A stretch of DNA of 54,654 nt from assembly GCA_964393865.1 (NCBI GenBank), contig CAYMUW010000020.1, positions 1-54,654 of the forward strand. The letters are read 5' to 3'. Below, in pieces: positions 34,883 to 43,355 of the stretch. A program made the position numbers and the translations under genes. The notes beneath the pieces were generated by a model. The model worked only from the letters and a program-made list of their open reading frames with translations. It searched no databases and was not told the DNA's origin. Numbering within the stretch: the stretch's first letter is position 1; each line of letters starts with the position of its first letter. The stretch is from Suilimivivens sp964393865 (GTDB lineage: Bacteria > Bacillota > Clostridia > Lachnospirales > Lachnospiraceae).

Positions 34883-36547
34883 ATGATATCTGTGATTCTC
34901 ATCTGGCTGTATATGATGTTTACTTGCTATGTAATCGGCTTTGCGTGTGTCAAAGTCATGTCGGGCAATGCAAACATTCGGGTCGGAAGAGAAGTCGATT
35001 ATTTATATGCCGGAGTGGGAGCAGTCACGGTTTATGCACAGGTCTTTAGTATTTTTTATAAGGTTGGCCTTGCGGCAAATGTGGTGCTGCTCCTGATTTG
35101 TTTCCTGTGTCTGCTTTTGTTCAGGAAGGACTTCCTTGACCGGCTGCACAGCTTTCGATTAACCGTTACGCCGCCCAGGCTGGCAGTGATAATTGTATTG
35201 TTTCTGTTGTTTGCATACGGAACCTCCGGAGGGATCATTCATTATGATACGGGATTGTACCATGCGCAAAGCATTCGGTGGATTGAAGAGTATGGAGTGG
35301 TTCCGGGATTGGGGAATTTACATAGCAGACTGGCATATAACAGCTCTTCCTTTTGTCTGTCGGCACTTTACAGCATGGCGTTTTTGGGAGGAAGATCCTT
35401 TCACTGCTGTGTGGGTTTTCTGGCTTTTTTGCTGGCACTGGTATGTGGAGAGGCTTTTAAGAAGGAGCGGTTCAAGAAGCCCGGATTGTCTGACATGACC
35501 AGAGTAATTGGGATTTACTATCTGCTCAATATTTTTGATGAGATGGTATCACCGGCATCCGACTATTTCATGGTGCTGCTCACCTTCTTTCTCCTGATCA
35601 GATGGCTGGAGCTTTTGGAGGAGAAGGAAAAGTCGTATCTGCCCTATGCAATGTTGTGTGTGCTGTGTGTTGTGGTGGTCAGCGTAAAGCTGTCGGGAGC
35701 ACTTATTTTGCTTTTGGTACTAAAGCCTGCAGTGATGATGATCAGGGAAAGGCGGATCAAAGAAATCTTCCGTTTTCTTGGACTGGGGATTTTAACGATT
35801 GTACCTTTTTTGGTAAGAAATGTGATTTTGTCGGGATGGCTGGTGTATCCTTTCACGGCAATTGATTTGTTTGACTTTGACTTTAAGATTCCAAAGGGCA
35901 TGGCGGATTATGATTCCAAGGAGATTCAGGTTTGGGGAAGAGGATATTCGGACGTGAACCGGTATGACGATCCTGTAAGCAGCTGGCTTCCCGAATGGGC
36001 GGCGGGGCTGGACGGGATCAATAAATTGTTTTTGGCGCTTGCAGTAAGCGGTTTGATCCTGCTGGTCTTGTTTGGGCTTTTTGCACTCTGGAAAAAAAGA
36101 AAAGATATGGTGGATTACCTGCATGTGGCAGGTACTTTGGCGGTATGCTTTCTTTTCTGGCTGCTCAGTGCGCCGCTGATTCGTTACGGATGTATTTTTC
36201 TTTGGCTGACGGCAGTGTTGACATGGGGATATCTTTACCTTAAGCTCAGTCCCCGCATGGACAGATGTATTATTTATATGGCGCTTATCTGTGTTTGCGG
36301 TATCTACAAGCTGGGTGCATTTGGAGGAGAGCTGTACCGGCAGGCATCATGGGATAATTTGATCTTACAAAAGGATTATGAAAATTTTGAGACCATTGCC
36401 TATGAGCTTCATGGTTATACCTTTTACTATCCTGCGCAGGGAGATCAGACCGGATATCAGGATTTTCCTGCCGCTCCGCAAAAAGCGGAGGATATTTTCA
36501 GGGGTGAAACCATAGAGGAAGGGTTTAAGGATGTAATACATTCCTGA
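34883..36547 (+). CDS. Large multi-pass membrane protein, LIC_10190-like, possible GT-C glycosyltransferase
   Basis: The 554-residue product has about ten or more membrane helices and a luminal-type segment near residues 110-160 with TSGGIIHYDTGLYHAQSIRWIEEYGVVPGLGNLHSRLAYNSSSF (in part: YDTGLYHAQSIRWIEE). This resembles the LIC_10190 membrane-protein family, which is found among sugar-polymer genes. The fold and an early acidic/Tyr motif are reminiscent of GT-C glycosyltransferases that use lipid-linked donors, but I see no decisive catalytic motif. It starts 6 bases after gmd and sits between gmd and fcl, so a role in fucose-containing polymer assembly is likely by context. Confidence 0.7.
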   Translation: MISVILIWLYMMFTCYVIGFACVKVMSGNANIRVGREVDYLYAGVGAVTVYAQVFSIFYKVGLAANVVLLLICFLCLLLFRKDFLDRLHSFRLTVTPPRLAVIIVLFLLFAYGTSGGIIHYDTGLYHAQSIRWIEEYGVVPGLGNLHSRLAYNSSSFCLSALYSMAFLGGRSFHCCVGFLAFLLALVCGEAFKKERFKKPGLSDMTRVIGIYYLLNIFDEMVSPASDYFMVLLTFFLLIRWLELLEEKEKSYLPYAMLCVLCVVVVSVKLSGALILLLVLKPAVMMIRERRIKEIFRFLGLGILTIVPFLVRNVILSGWLVYPFTAIDLFDFDFKIPKGMADYDSKEIQVWGRGYSDVNRYDDPVSSWLPEWAAGLDGINKLFLALAVSGLILLVLFGLFALWKKRKDMVDYLHVAGTLAVCFLFWLLSAPLIRYGCIFLWLTAVLTWGYLYLKLSPRMDRCIIYMALICVCGIYKLGAFGGELYRQASWDNLILQKDYENFETIAYELHGYTFYYPAQGDQTGYQDFPAAPQKAEDIFRGETIEEGFKDVIHS

Positions 36548-36603
36548 AATACGGTGCAATATCCCGAAATGGAGTAAAATTTAAATAAAATATTGGAGGA
36601 AAT

Positions 36604-37545
36604 ATGGAAAAATCAGATAAAATTTATGTGGCTGGCCACAGAGGACTGGTGGGCAGCGCCATTGTCAGAAACCTGAAGGAAAAGGGTTATACCAATATTG
36701 TGGGAAGAACCCATAAGGAGCTGGATTTAACCGATCAGGCCATGGTCAGGGAATTCTTTGAGACGGAAAGACCGGACGTGGTAGTATTGGCAGCGGCTAA
36801 GGTTGGGGGTATCAATGCAAACAACACCACCCCTGCAGATTTTGCTTATGAAAATCTGCAAATTCAATGTAATGTCATTGAATGCTGTCACAAATATCAT
36901 GTGAAAAAGCTTTTGTTTCTCGGAAGCACCTGTATTTACCCCAAGCTGGCGCCTCAGCCTATTCCTGAGGATGCATTGCTGACAGGACCTCTTGAAGTGA
37001 CCAATGAAGCTTATGCCATTGCCAAGATTGCCGGGCTTGAAATGTGCAAGTTCTATAAAAGACAGTACGGAGACGATTTTATCAGCTGTATGCCTACTAA
37101 TTTGTATGGGTCCCATGATAACTATGATTTGCAGGGCTCTCATGTAATGCCCGCCATGATCCGTAAATTTCATGAGGCAAAGGTCAATCATGCACCGACG
37201 GTAGAGCTTTGGGGAACGGGAACTCCTCTGCGGGAATTTTTGTATGTAGATGATATGGCGGATGCCTGCGTATTTCTGTTGGAAAATTACGACGGCGAGC
37301 AGCATGTGAATATCGGAACAGGTAAGGAAGTCACCATTAAGGAACTGGCTGAGACGGTAAAGAGAGTGGTAGGCTATGAGGGAGAAATCTTCTGGAATAA
37401 GGACATGCCCGACGGAACGCCCAGAAAGCTTACCAATGTAGATAAGCTTCATGGACTGGGGTGGAAGCATAAGGTAGAGCTGGAGGAAGGTGTTCAGCTG
37501 GCTTACCAGTGGTTTAAGGACAATGTGGACACTGCCAGAATGTAA
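36604..37545 (+). CDS. fcl: GDP-L-fucose synthase
   Basis: Fcl (WcaG) epimerises and reduces GDP-4-keto-6-deoxymannose to GDP-L-fucose. The 313-residue protein has the family motifs GHRGLVGSAIVRNL, LLFLGSTCIYP, the catalytic NEAYAIAKIAG (Tyr-xxx-Lys) near residue 138 and LREFLYVDDMADACVF. Length is typical. With gmd it completes the GDP-mannose to GDP-fucose route; no fucosyltransferase is seen in the window unless the intervening membrane protein acts as one. GGAGG precedes the ATG. Confidence 0.97.
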   Translation: MEKSDKIYVAGHRGLVGSAIVRNLKEKGYTNIVGRTHKELDLTDQAMVREFFETERPDVVVLAAAKVGGINANNTTPADFAYENLQIQCNVIECCHKYHVKKLLFLGSTCIYPKLAPQPIPEDALLTGPLEVTNEAYAIAKIAGLEMCKFYKRQYGDDFISCMPTNLYGSHDNYDLQGSHVMPAMIRKFHEAKVNHAPTVELWGTGTPLREFLYVDDMADACVFLLENYDGEQHVNIGTGKEVTIKELAETVKRVVGYEGEIFWNKDMPDGTPRKLTNVDKLHGLGWKHKVELEEGVQLAYQWFKDNVDTARM

Positions 37546-37570
37546 GCCGGCCGGGTTTATACTGTGATTT

Positions 37571-37609
37571 CCGCCTTATAGCCTCTGAATAGAAAAGACT
37601 ATAAGGCGG
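37571..37609. other. Perfect inverted repeat between fcl and pyrG, possible terminator
   Basis: CCGCCTTATAG (37571-37581) and CTATAAGGCGG (37599-37609) form an 11-bp perfect stem with a 17-base loop in the convergent gap. No T run follows on either strand, so termination is plausible but not certain. Confidence 0.45.
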
Positions 37610-37639
37610 GGAGGCAAGTACAGCGCAGGCAGTTTACCT

Positions 37640-39241
37640 TCATTGCTTTTCGATAGCCGCCTTCACAAATCCCTTAAACAGCGGATGCGGCCTGTTAGGT
37701 CTGGATTTCAGCTCCGGATGACCCTGGGTTGCCACAAAGAACGGGTGATCCGGGAGCTCGCACATTTCCACAATCCGTCCATCGGGAGAAATACCGGAAA
37801 GCTTCATGCCATGTTCCGTGAGAGCGGCACGATAATCATTGTTCACTTCATAGCGGTGTCTGTGGCGCTCATGAATCGTTTCTTCGCCGTACAACTCATA
37901 AGCCCTGGAGGTTTTGTCCAGTACACAGGGATAAGAGCCAAGCCTTAAGGTGCCGCCGATATCCTCCACGCCATTCTGGTCGGGCATCAGTGCAATGACG
38001 GGATGAGTGGTGAAGGGGTTAAGCTCAATACTGTGTGCATCGCTGTAGCCCACTACATTGCGGGCGAATTCCACAATGGAAAGCTGCATGCCAAGGCATA
38101 ATCCCAAAAAGGGCACTTTATGAGTTCTGGCATAGCTGATAGCACAGATTTTTCCTTCTATTCCCCGGGGACCAAAGCCTCCGGGAACAAGAATGCCGTC
38201 TACATCAGATAAAAGTTCATCTACATTTTCACTGCTTACCGTTTCGGAATCAATCCATTTGATATTTACCGTTACATGGTTGGAAATTCCGCCGTGCTTT
38301 AAAGCTTCCACGACGCTGATATAGGCATCATGCAGTTGAACGTATTTGCCTACCATGGCAATGGTAACTTCTCCGGTAGGAGTGCGCAACGACTCCACCA
38401 TAGCTTTCCAGTCTGTCAGATCCGGCTCGGGACAGTCCAGATTCAGGCACTCGCAGGCAACCTGTGCCAGACGTTCGTTTTCCATGGCAAGAGGTGCCTC
38501 GTAAAGATATTCCACATCAAGATTTTGCAGTACATGGTTCGTAGGTACGTTACAGAACAGGGCGATCTTGTCCCTGATCCCCTGATCAAGAGGGTGCTCG
38601 CTTCTGCACACAAGAATATCCGGCCAGATACCCATTCCCTGAAGTTCTTTGACGCTTGCCTGGGTAGGCTTGGTTTTCATTTCCTGAGAAGCCTTCAGAT
38701 AAGGAATCAAAGTAACATGTATTAATATTGCATTTTCGTGTCCCACCTCATGTTGAAACTGTCGGATAGATTCAAGAAAGGGCTGGCTTTCGATATCGCC
38801 TACGGTGCCGCCCACCTCGATAATGGCAATTCTGGTTTCCTCATCCGTAAAGTTACGGTAAAAGCGGCTTTTGATCTCGTTGGTAATATGAGGAATGACC
38901 TGAACGGTTCCGCCGCCGTAATCGCCCCGGCGCTCCTTTTGCAGGACGGACCAGTAGATTTTGCCGGTAGTTACATTGGAATTTTTGTCCAGATTTTCAT
39001 CTATAAATCTTTCATAGTGTCCCAAATCAAGATCCGTTTCCGTTCCATCCTCCGTGACGAAAACTTCGCCATGCTGAATGGGGTTCATGGTGCCGGGATC
39101 AATATTGATATAAGGGTCAAATTTCTGCATGGTAACCTTGTAGCCCCGGGCCTTTAACAAGCGGCCAAGTGAGGCGGCGGTAATACCTTTTCCTAATCCT
39201 GAAACAACTCCACCTGTCACAAATACATATTTTACTGCCAT
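37640..39241 (-). CDS. pyrG: CTP synthase
   Basis: PyrG makes CTP from UTP using glutamine. The 533-residue protein has the N-terminal synthetase domain, opening KYVFVTGGVVSGLGKGITAASLG with its phosphate loop, and a C-terminal class I glutaminase domain with the nucleophile Cys in FLGLCLGMQ (near residue 380) and the late HPE triad region (THGHPE-like ATQGHPELKSRP). The start at 39241 is set by GGGAGAGG upstream; an in-frame ATG at 39277 lies in the leader hairpin region. It is monocistronic, with a strong promoter and a hairpin in its leader. Confidence 0.97.
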   Translation of the reverse strand: MAVKYVFVTGGVVSGLGKGITAASLGRLLKARGYKVTMQKFDPYINIDPGTMNPIQHGEVFVTEDGTETDLDLGHYERFIDENLDKNSNVTTGKIYWSVLQKERRGDYGGGTVQVIPHITNEIKSRFYRNFTDEETRIAIIEVGGTVGDIESQPFLESIRQFQHEVGHENAILIHVTLIPYLKASQEMKTKPTQASVKELQGMGIWPDILVCRSEHPLDQGIRDKIALFCNVPTNHVLQNLDVEYLYEAPLAMENERLAQVACECLNLDCPEPDLTDWKAMVESLRTPTGEVTIAMVGKYVQLHDAYISVVEALKHGGISNHVTVNIKWIDSETVSSENVDELLSDVDGILVPGGFGPRGIEGKICAISYARTHKVPFLGLCLGMQLSIVEFARNVVGYSDAHSIELNPFTTHPVIALMPDQNGVEDIGGTLRLGSYPCVLDKTSRAYELYGEETIHERHRHRYEVNNDYRAALTEHGMKLSGISPDGRIVEMCELPDHPFFVATQGHPELKSRPNRPHPLFKGFVKAAIEKQ

Positions 39242-39276
39242 ATTTTTATCCTCTCCCTGAAATAATAGAAAAGACA

Positions 39277-39295
39277 CTGCGAGATTGTCTCGCAG
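39277..39295 (-). promoter_or_regulatory. Hairpin in the pyrG leader, possible attenuator
   Basis: CTGCGAGA (39277-39284) pairs with TCTCGCAG (39288-39295). On the transcribed strand it is followed by GTGTCTTTTCTATTATTT, a T-rich tract. It starts about 16 bases after the predicted transcription start and 36 bases before the start codon. Confidence 0.45.
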
Positions 39296-39317
39296 CGCCT
39301 TTGCTTTCGATAGAAAA

Positions 39318-39347
39318 ATTTTATCACCGGGCGCAGCCTATTGTCAA
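39318..39347 (-). promoter_or_regulatory. Promoter of pyrG
   Basis: On the minus strand a perfect TTGACA (39342-39347) and TAAAAT (39318-39323) are separated by 18 bases. Transcription should start near 39311. Confidence 0.7.
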
Positions 39348-39417
39348 CATGATTAAAATTTTTTATAAAAAATTGATATTCCTTCATTTCTTTTTTATGG
39401 AATAATGAGCAGAGCTG

Positions 39418-39426
39418 TGCTACAAT
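39418..39426 (+). promoter_or_regulatory. Extended -10 promoter of the DUF1846-ftsH operon
   Basis: TGCTACAAT is an extended -10 element about 64 bases before the start codon. The -35 region is weak. Confidence 0.4.
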
Positions 39427-39489
39427 TAAAATCGAATATCTATATAAAAGGAAAATACGATACTAAGGGAAAGAGAACAGGTTCAAGCT

Positions 39490-40962
39490 ATGAGGGTGGG
39501 ATTTGATAACGAAAAATACTTAAAGATGCAGTCAGAGCATATTGAGGAGAGAATTAACAAGTTCGGCGATAAGCTGTATTTGGAGTTTGGCGGTAAGCTG
39601 TTTGATGATTTTCATGCATCCAGAGTGCTGCCCGGATTTGAGCCTGACAGCAAGCTGCGTATGCTGATGAAGCTTTCTGACAGGGCTGAAATTATTATTG
39701 TAATAAATGCGGCAGATATTGAAAAGAATAAGGTGCGTGGTGATCTGGGCATTACTTATGATGAGGATGTACAGAGGCTGATGAAGGAATTTGAAAGCAG
39801 GGGCCTTTATGTGGGAAGTGTGGTGCTTACCCATTATGCAGGGCAGGTGGCTGCGGATACCTTCAAGGAAAAGCTGGAAAAAAATCACGTAAAGGTGTAC
39901 CTGCACTATACCATTGAAGGATATCCCTCCAATATTCCGCTGATCGTCAGTGATGAGGGATATGGGAAAAATGAATATATCGAAACCACAAGACCGCTGG
40001 TAGTGGTTACGGCGCCGGGGCCGGGAAGCGGTAAAATGGCAACCTGCCTCTCCCAGCTTTATCATGACAATAAGCGGGGCATTAAGGCCGGTTATGCCAA
40101 GTATGAAACTTTCCCTATTTGGAATATTCCCTTGAAGCATCCGATCAATCTTGCTTATGAGGCGGCAACGGCGGATCTGAATGATATTAACATGATTGAT
40201 CCTTTCCATTTGGAAGCATATGGAGAAACTACCGTTAACTATAACCGTGACATTGAGATATTTCCTGTGCTGAATGCCATTTTCGAGGGAATCTACGGGG
40301 AAAATCCTTATAAATCACCTACGGATATGGGTGTGAACATGGCAGGTAACTGTATTATAGATGATGAGGCCTGCAGGAACGCCTCTCATATGGAGATTAT
40401 CAGACGCTATTATACAGCACTAAATGGCGTGGTAATGGGAAAGGCCAAGGAAAACGAGGTCTATAAGATTGAGCTTTTGATGAAGCAGGCAAAGATCACC
40501 ACAGATGACCGAAAGGTGACGGTGGCGGCCAAAAAGCGTGAGGAAGAGCTGGGTGTGCCTACGGCAGCAATAGAGCTTTCCGACGGTACCATTATTACCT
40601 CAAAAACCACAGACCTTTTGGGGGCATCGGCGGCGCTGCTGCTCAATGCTTTAAAATATCTCGGAAATGTGGATCATGATGTGCATTTGATCTCTCCGGA
40701 GGCGATCGGGCCTATTCAGGAGCTTAAGACCAAATATCTGGGCGGCAAAAACCCCAGACTGCATACCGATGAGGTGTTAATTGCACTCTCCATTTCCGCG
40801 CTTACCGATGTAAATGCAAGGAAGGCGTTGGAGCAGCTTCCGAAGCTGAAGGGATGCCAGGTGCATACCTCAGTGATGCTTTCCAATGTGGATATCAATA
40901 CATTTAAAAAGCTGGGAATTGATCGTACCAGCGAACCAATAATAAAAGGAAAGAGTAATTAA
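39490..40962 (+). CDS. DUF1846 family protein
   Basis: The 490-residue soluble protein matches the DUF1846 family over its whole length, from MRVGFDNEKYLKMQSEHIEERI to the C-terminal segment GCQVHTSVMLSNVDINTFKKLGI (both in part). It has a nucleotide-binding-like loop, VVTAPGPGSGKMATCLSQLYHD (residues about 175-195), reminiscent of a P-loop, and a DYMGVNMAGNCIIDDE-like segment near residue 280. The biochemical role is not established. The ATG at 39490 lacks a strong RBS. It ends exactly where ftsH begins, with the ftsH ATG next to its stop, so the pair is translationally coupled. Confidence 0.85.
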   Translation: MRVGFDNEKYLKMQSEHIEERINKFGDKLYLEFGGKLFDDFHASRVLPGFEPDSKLRMLMKLSDRAEIIIVINAADIEKNKVRGDLGITYDEDVQRLMKEFESRGLYVGSVVLTHYAGQVAADTFKEKLEKNHVKVYLHYTIEGYPSNIPLIVSDEGYGKNEYIETTRPLVVVTAPGPGSGKMATCLSQLYHDNKRGIKAGYAKYETFPIWNIPLKHPINLAYEAATADLNDINMIDPFHLEAYGETTVNYNRDIEIFPVLNAIFEGIYGENPYKSPTDMGVNMAGNCIIDDEACRNASHMEIIRRYYTALNGVVMGKAKENEVYKIELLMKQAKITTDDRKVTVAAKKREEELGVPTAAIELSDGTIITSKTTDLLGASAALLLNALKYLGNVDHDVHLISPEAIGPIQELKTKYLGGKNPRLHTDEVLIALSISALTDVNARKALEQLPKLKGCQVHTSVMLSNVDINTFKKLGIDRTSEPIIKGKSN

Positions 40963-43254
40963 ATGAGCGAAAACAATCTAAACCAATATGATGGGGGATT
41001 AGGCGGGGGGAACGGTTCAGCCGGCGGTAACGGAAACGGAGGCGCCGGAGGAAACGGCGGATCGGGAAAAGATCCCAGAAAGCAAAGCATTATCATGTTT
41101 GTGGTTGCGGCGTTGATCTCTCTTTTTCTGGTCAGTGCTTTTGTGAAGCTGATTACCGGAGATTCTCAGCAGGAAATTTCGTATAACGAATTTATTACCA
41201 TGCTGGAGGAGAAAAAGATTGAGGCGGTTGTCATCGGTACAGACAGGATTTATATCCAGTCAAAGGCGGATCGGGAGGGTACCTCTCCGTTTCTCTACCT
41301 GTATGGAATGAGTCCCACGGTATCTTATTACACCGGAAAGATCGAGGAGGATGATACCTTAACGGCAAGGCTTCTTGAATATGATGTGGAAGTAAAAGGA
41401 CAGGTGGCAGACGGTACCAGTGCTGTGATCAGCTTTCTGCTTTCCTATGTATTTCCGTTTATTTTGATCTGGGTGCTTTTAAGCTTTATGTTCCGCAAAA
41501 TGTCAAAAAGCGGCGGCCCCATGGGCGTAGGAAAAAGCAACGCCAAGGTTTATGTGCAGAGGGAAACGGGAATTACCTTTAAGGATGTAGCAGGTGAGGA
41601 TGAGGCAAAGGAGTCCCTGCAGGAGGTTGTGGATTTCCTTCATAATCCGGGTAAATATGTGAAAATCGGCGCCAAGCTGCCCAAAGGTGCATTATTGGTA
41701 GGACCTCCCGGAACAGGAAAGACTCTGCTGGCCAAGGCGGTTGCAGGTGAAGCAAAGGTTCCCTTTTTCTCACTGTCAGGTTCGGACTTTATTGAACTGT
41801 ACGTGGGCGTGGGCGCCTCCCGTGTAAGGGACTTGTTTAAAGAAGCCACGAAGAATGCCCCCTGTATCATTTTTATTGATGAGATAGATGCTATCGGCAG
41901 AAGCCGTGACAGCAAATACGGCGGCGGAAACGAAGAGAGAGAGCAGACCTTGAACCAGCTGCTTTCGGAAATGGATGGCTTTGATACCTCCAAGGGTATT
42001 TTGGTGCTTGGAGCCACCAACCGCCCTGAGATTTTGGATAAGGCGCTGCTTCGTCCGGGACGTTTTGACAGAAGAATTATTGTTGATAAGCCTGATTTAA
42101 AGGGACGTGTGGAAATTCTAAAGGTGCATGCCAAGGATGTGCATCTGGATGAAAGTGTTGATCTGGACGCTATAGCTCTTGCCACCAGCGGCGCAGTAGG
42201 CGCGGATCTGGCCAATATGATTAATGAGGCGGCTATCAATGCCGTGCAGCATGGAAGAGAATATGTAAGCCAAAAGGATTTGTTTGACGCTGTGGAACAG
42301 GTTTTGGTGGGCAAGGAAAAGAAGGACCGCATCATGAGTGCGGAGGAAAGGAAGATCGTTTCCTACCACGAAGTAGGGCATGCCCTGATCAGTGCACTTC
42401 AAAAGAACTCCGAACCGGTACAGAAGATTACCATTGTGCCCAGAACTATGGGAGCCTTGGGATATGTTATGCATATGCCTGAGGAGGAGAAATACCTTCA
42501 GACGGAGGCGGAGCTTCACGACAGGCTGGTCAGCTTATTGGGAGGCCGGGCCGCTGAGGAGATTGTATTTGGCAATGTGACCACCGGTGCAGCCAATGAT
42601 ATTGAGCAGGCCACCAACATTGTTACCAATATGGTTACCCGTTTTGGTATGAGCAAGCGCTTTGGATTAATGGGGCTTGCCACTGTAGAAAGCGAATATC
42701 TGGACGGCGGTGCACGCCTGACCTGCAGCGACAGAACCGCTGCTGATGTGGATACCGAGATTATGGAGACCCTGAAGCAGTGTTATGAAGAGGCAAAGGA
42801 ATTGCTTTCCGGTAACAGAGAGCTTATGGATAAGCTGGCGGCTCACTTGATTGAGAAGGAGACCATCAGCGGCAAGGAATTTATGAAGATTTATCGGGCA
42901 GAGAAGGGTATCCCTGAACCGGAGGAGGAAGAGGACAGCGACACTTCTGACAAGAAGGAACAGAAGCCTGAGGAGCCTATAAAGGAAGAAAAAGAGGATA
43001 GCTTCTTTGCAGCCAAGGAAGATAACTTCTTTCAGTCAGACTACAGGGTTTCCGTAGAGAAGCCTGACAGCGCAAGGGAAGCCGATGATACGGAAGAGGC
43101 AGACAATGCGGAAAAATCTGACGATGCAGAGAAGCCCGGTGATGCAGAACAGTCCGATTACACAGAACAACCGGGCAGCACAGAAACCCCGGACCGGAAG
43201 CAGGAGACGGGAACAAAAGGCCGTTTTTCCAACGCGCCATTGGACATAAAATAA
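40963..43254 (+). CDS. ftsH: ATP-dependent membrane zinc protease FtsH
   Basis: FtsH extracts and degrades membrane and regulatory proteins. The 763-residue protein has two membrane helices (about 41-64 and 155-177), an AAA ATPase domain (Walker A G247-PPGTGK-T254, DEIDAIGR, the arginine-containing LLRPGRFDR), and the zinc protease domain with H469-EVG-H473 and D546. It is about 120 residues longer than standard FtsH. Extra segments are a glycine-rich N terminus (11-36) and an acidic C-terminal tail (about 650-763) that contains a doubled KEDxFF motif and six hexapeptide repeats. The core is complete. AAAGGAAAG lies before the ATG, inside the end of the previous gene. Confidence 0.97.
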   Translation: MSENNLNQYDGGLGGGNGSAGGNGNGGAGGNGGSGKDPRKQSIIMFVVAALISLFLVSAFVKLITGDSQQEISYNEFITMLEEKKIEAVVIGTDRIYIQSKADREGTSPFLYLYGMSPTVSYYTGKIEEDDTLTARLLEYDVEVKGQVADGTSAVISFLLSYVFPFILIWVLLSFMFRKMSKSGGPMGVGKSNAKVYVQRETGITFKDVAGEDEAKESLQEVVDFLHNPGKYVKIGAKLPKGALLVGPPGTGKTLLAKAVAGEAKVPFFSLSGSDFIELYVGVGASRVRDLFKEATKNAPCIIFIDEIDAIGRSRDSKYGGGNEEREQTLNQLLSEMDGFDTSKGILVLGATNRPEILDKALLRPGRFDRRIIVDKPDLKGRVEILKVHAKDVHLDESVDLDAIALATSGAVGADLANMINEAAINAVQHGREYVSQKDLFDAVEQVLVGKEKKDRIMSAEERKIVSYHEVGHALISALQKNSEPVQKITIVPRTMGALGYVMHMPEEEKYLQTEAELHDRLVSLLGGRAAEEIVFGNVTTGAANDIEQATNIVTNMVTRFGMSKRFGLMGLATVESEYLDGGARLTCSDRTAADVDTEIMETLKQCYEEAKELLSGNRELMDKLAAHLIEKETISGKEFMKIYRAEKGIPEPEEEEDSDTSDKKEQKPEEPIKEEKEDSFFAAKEDNFFQSDYRVSVEKPDSAREADDTEEADNAEKSDDAEKPGDAEQSDYTEQPGSTETPDRKQETGTKGRFSNAPLDIK
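43081..43188 (+). repeat. Six degenerate 18-bp tandem repeats in the ftsH tail
   Basis: Six in-frame 18-base units encode ADDTEE, ADNAEK, SDDAEK, PGDAEQ, SDYTEQ and PGSTET. The period fits a hexapeptide of the form [A/S/P][D/G]x[A/T]E[K/Q/E/T]. Such a repeat may vary in copy number between strains. Confidence 0.7.
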
Positions 43255-43267
43255 GTAAAAAACAGAG

Positions 43268-43309
43268 GGACATCATTATACGGATTAAAAGCTGGCTATA
43301 ATGATGTCC
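43268..43309 (+). other. Perfect inverted repeat between ftsH and uvrC
   Basis: GGACATCATTATA (43268-43280) and TATAATGATGTCC (43297-43309) form a 13-bp perfect stem with a 16-base loop, followed by GTTTGTGTGTT. It could end the ftsH transcript. The right arm contains TATAAT, which may also act as a -10 box for uvrC. Confidence 0.5.
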
Positions 43310-43355
43310 GTTTGTGTGTTGGCAGAGTTGTTTAGAAAGCAGCGGAGAGAATGAG

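Noticed and set aside
43081..43188. CRISPR-like repeats
   Set aside because: The units are contiguous 18-base in-frame codon repeats with no spacers and sit inside ftsH.
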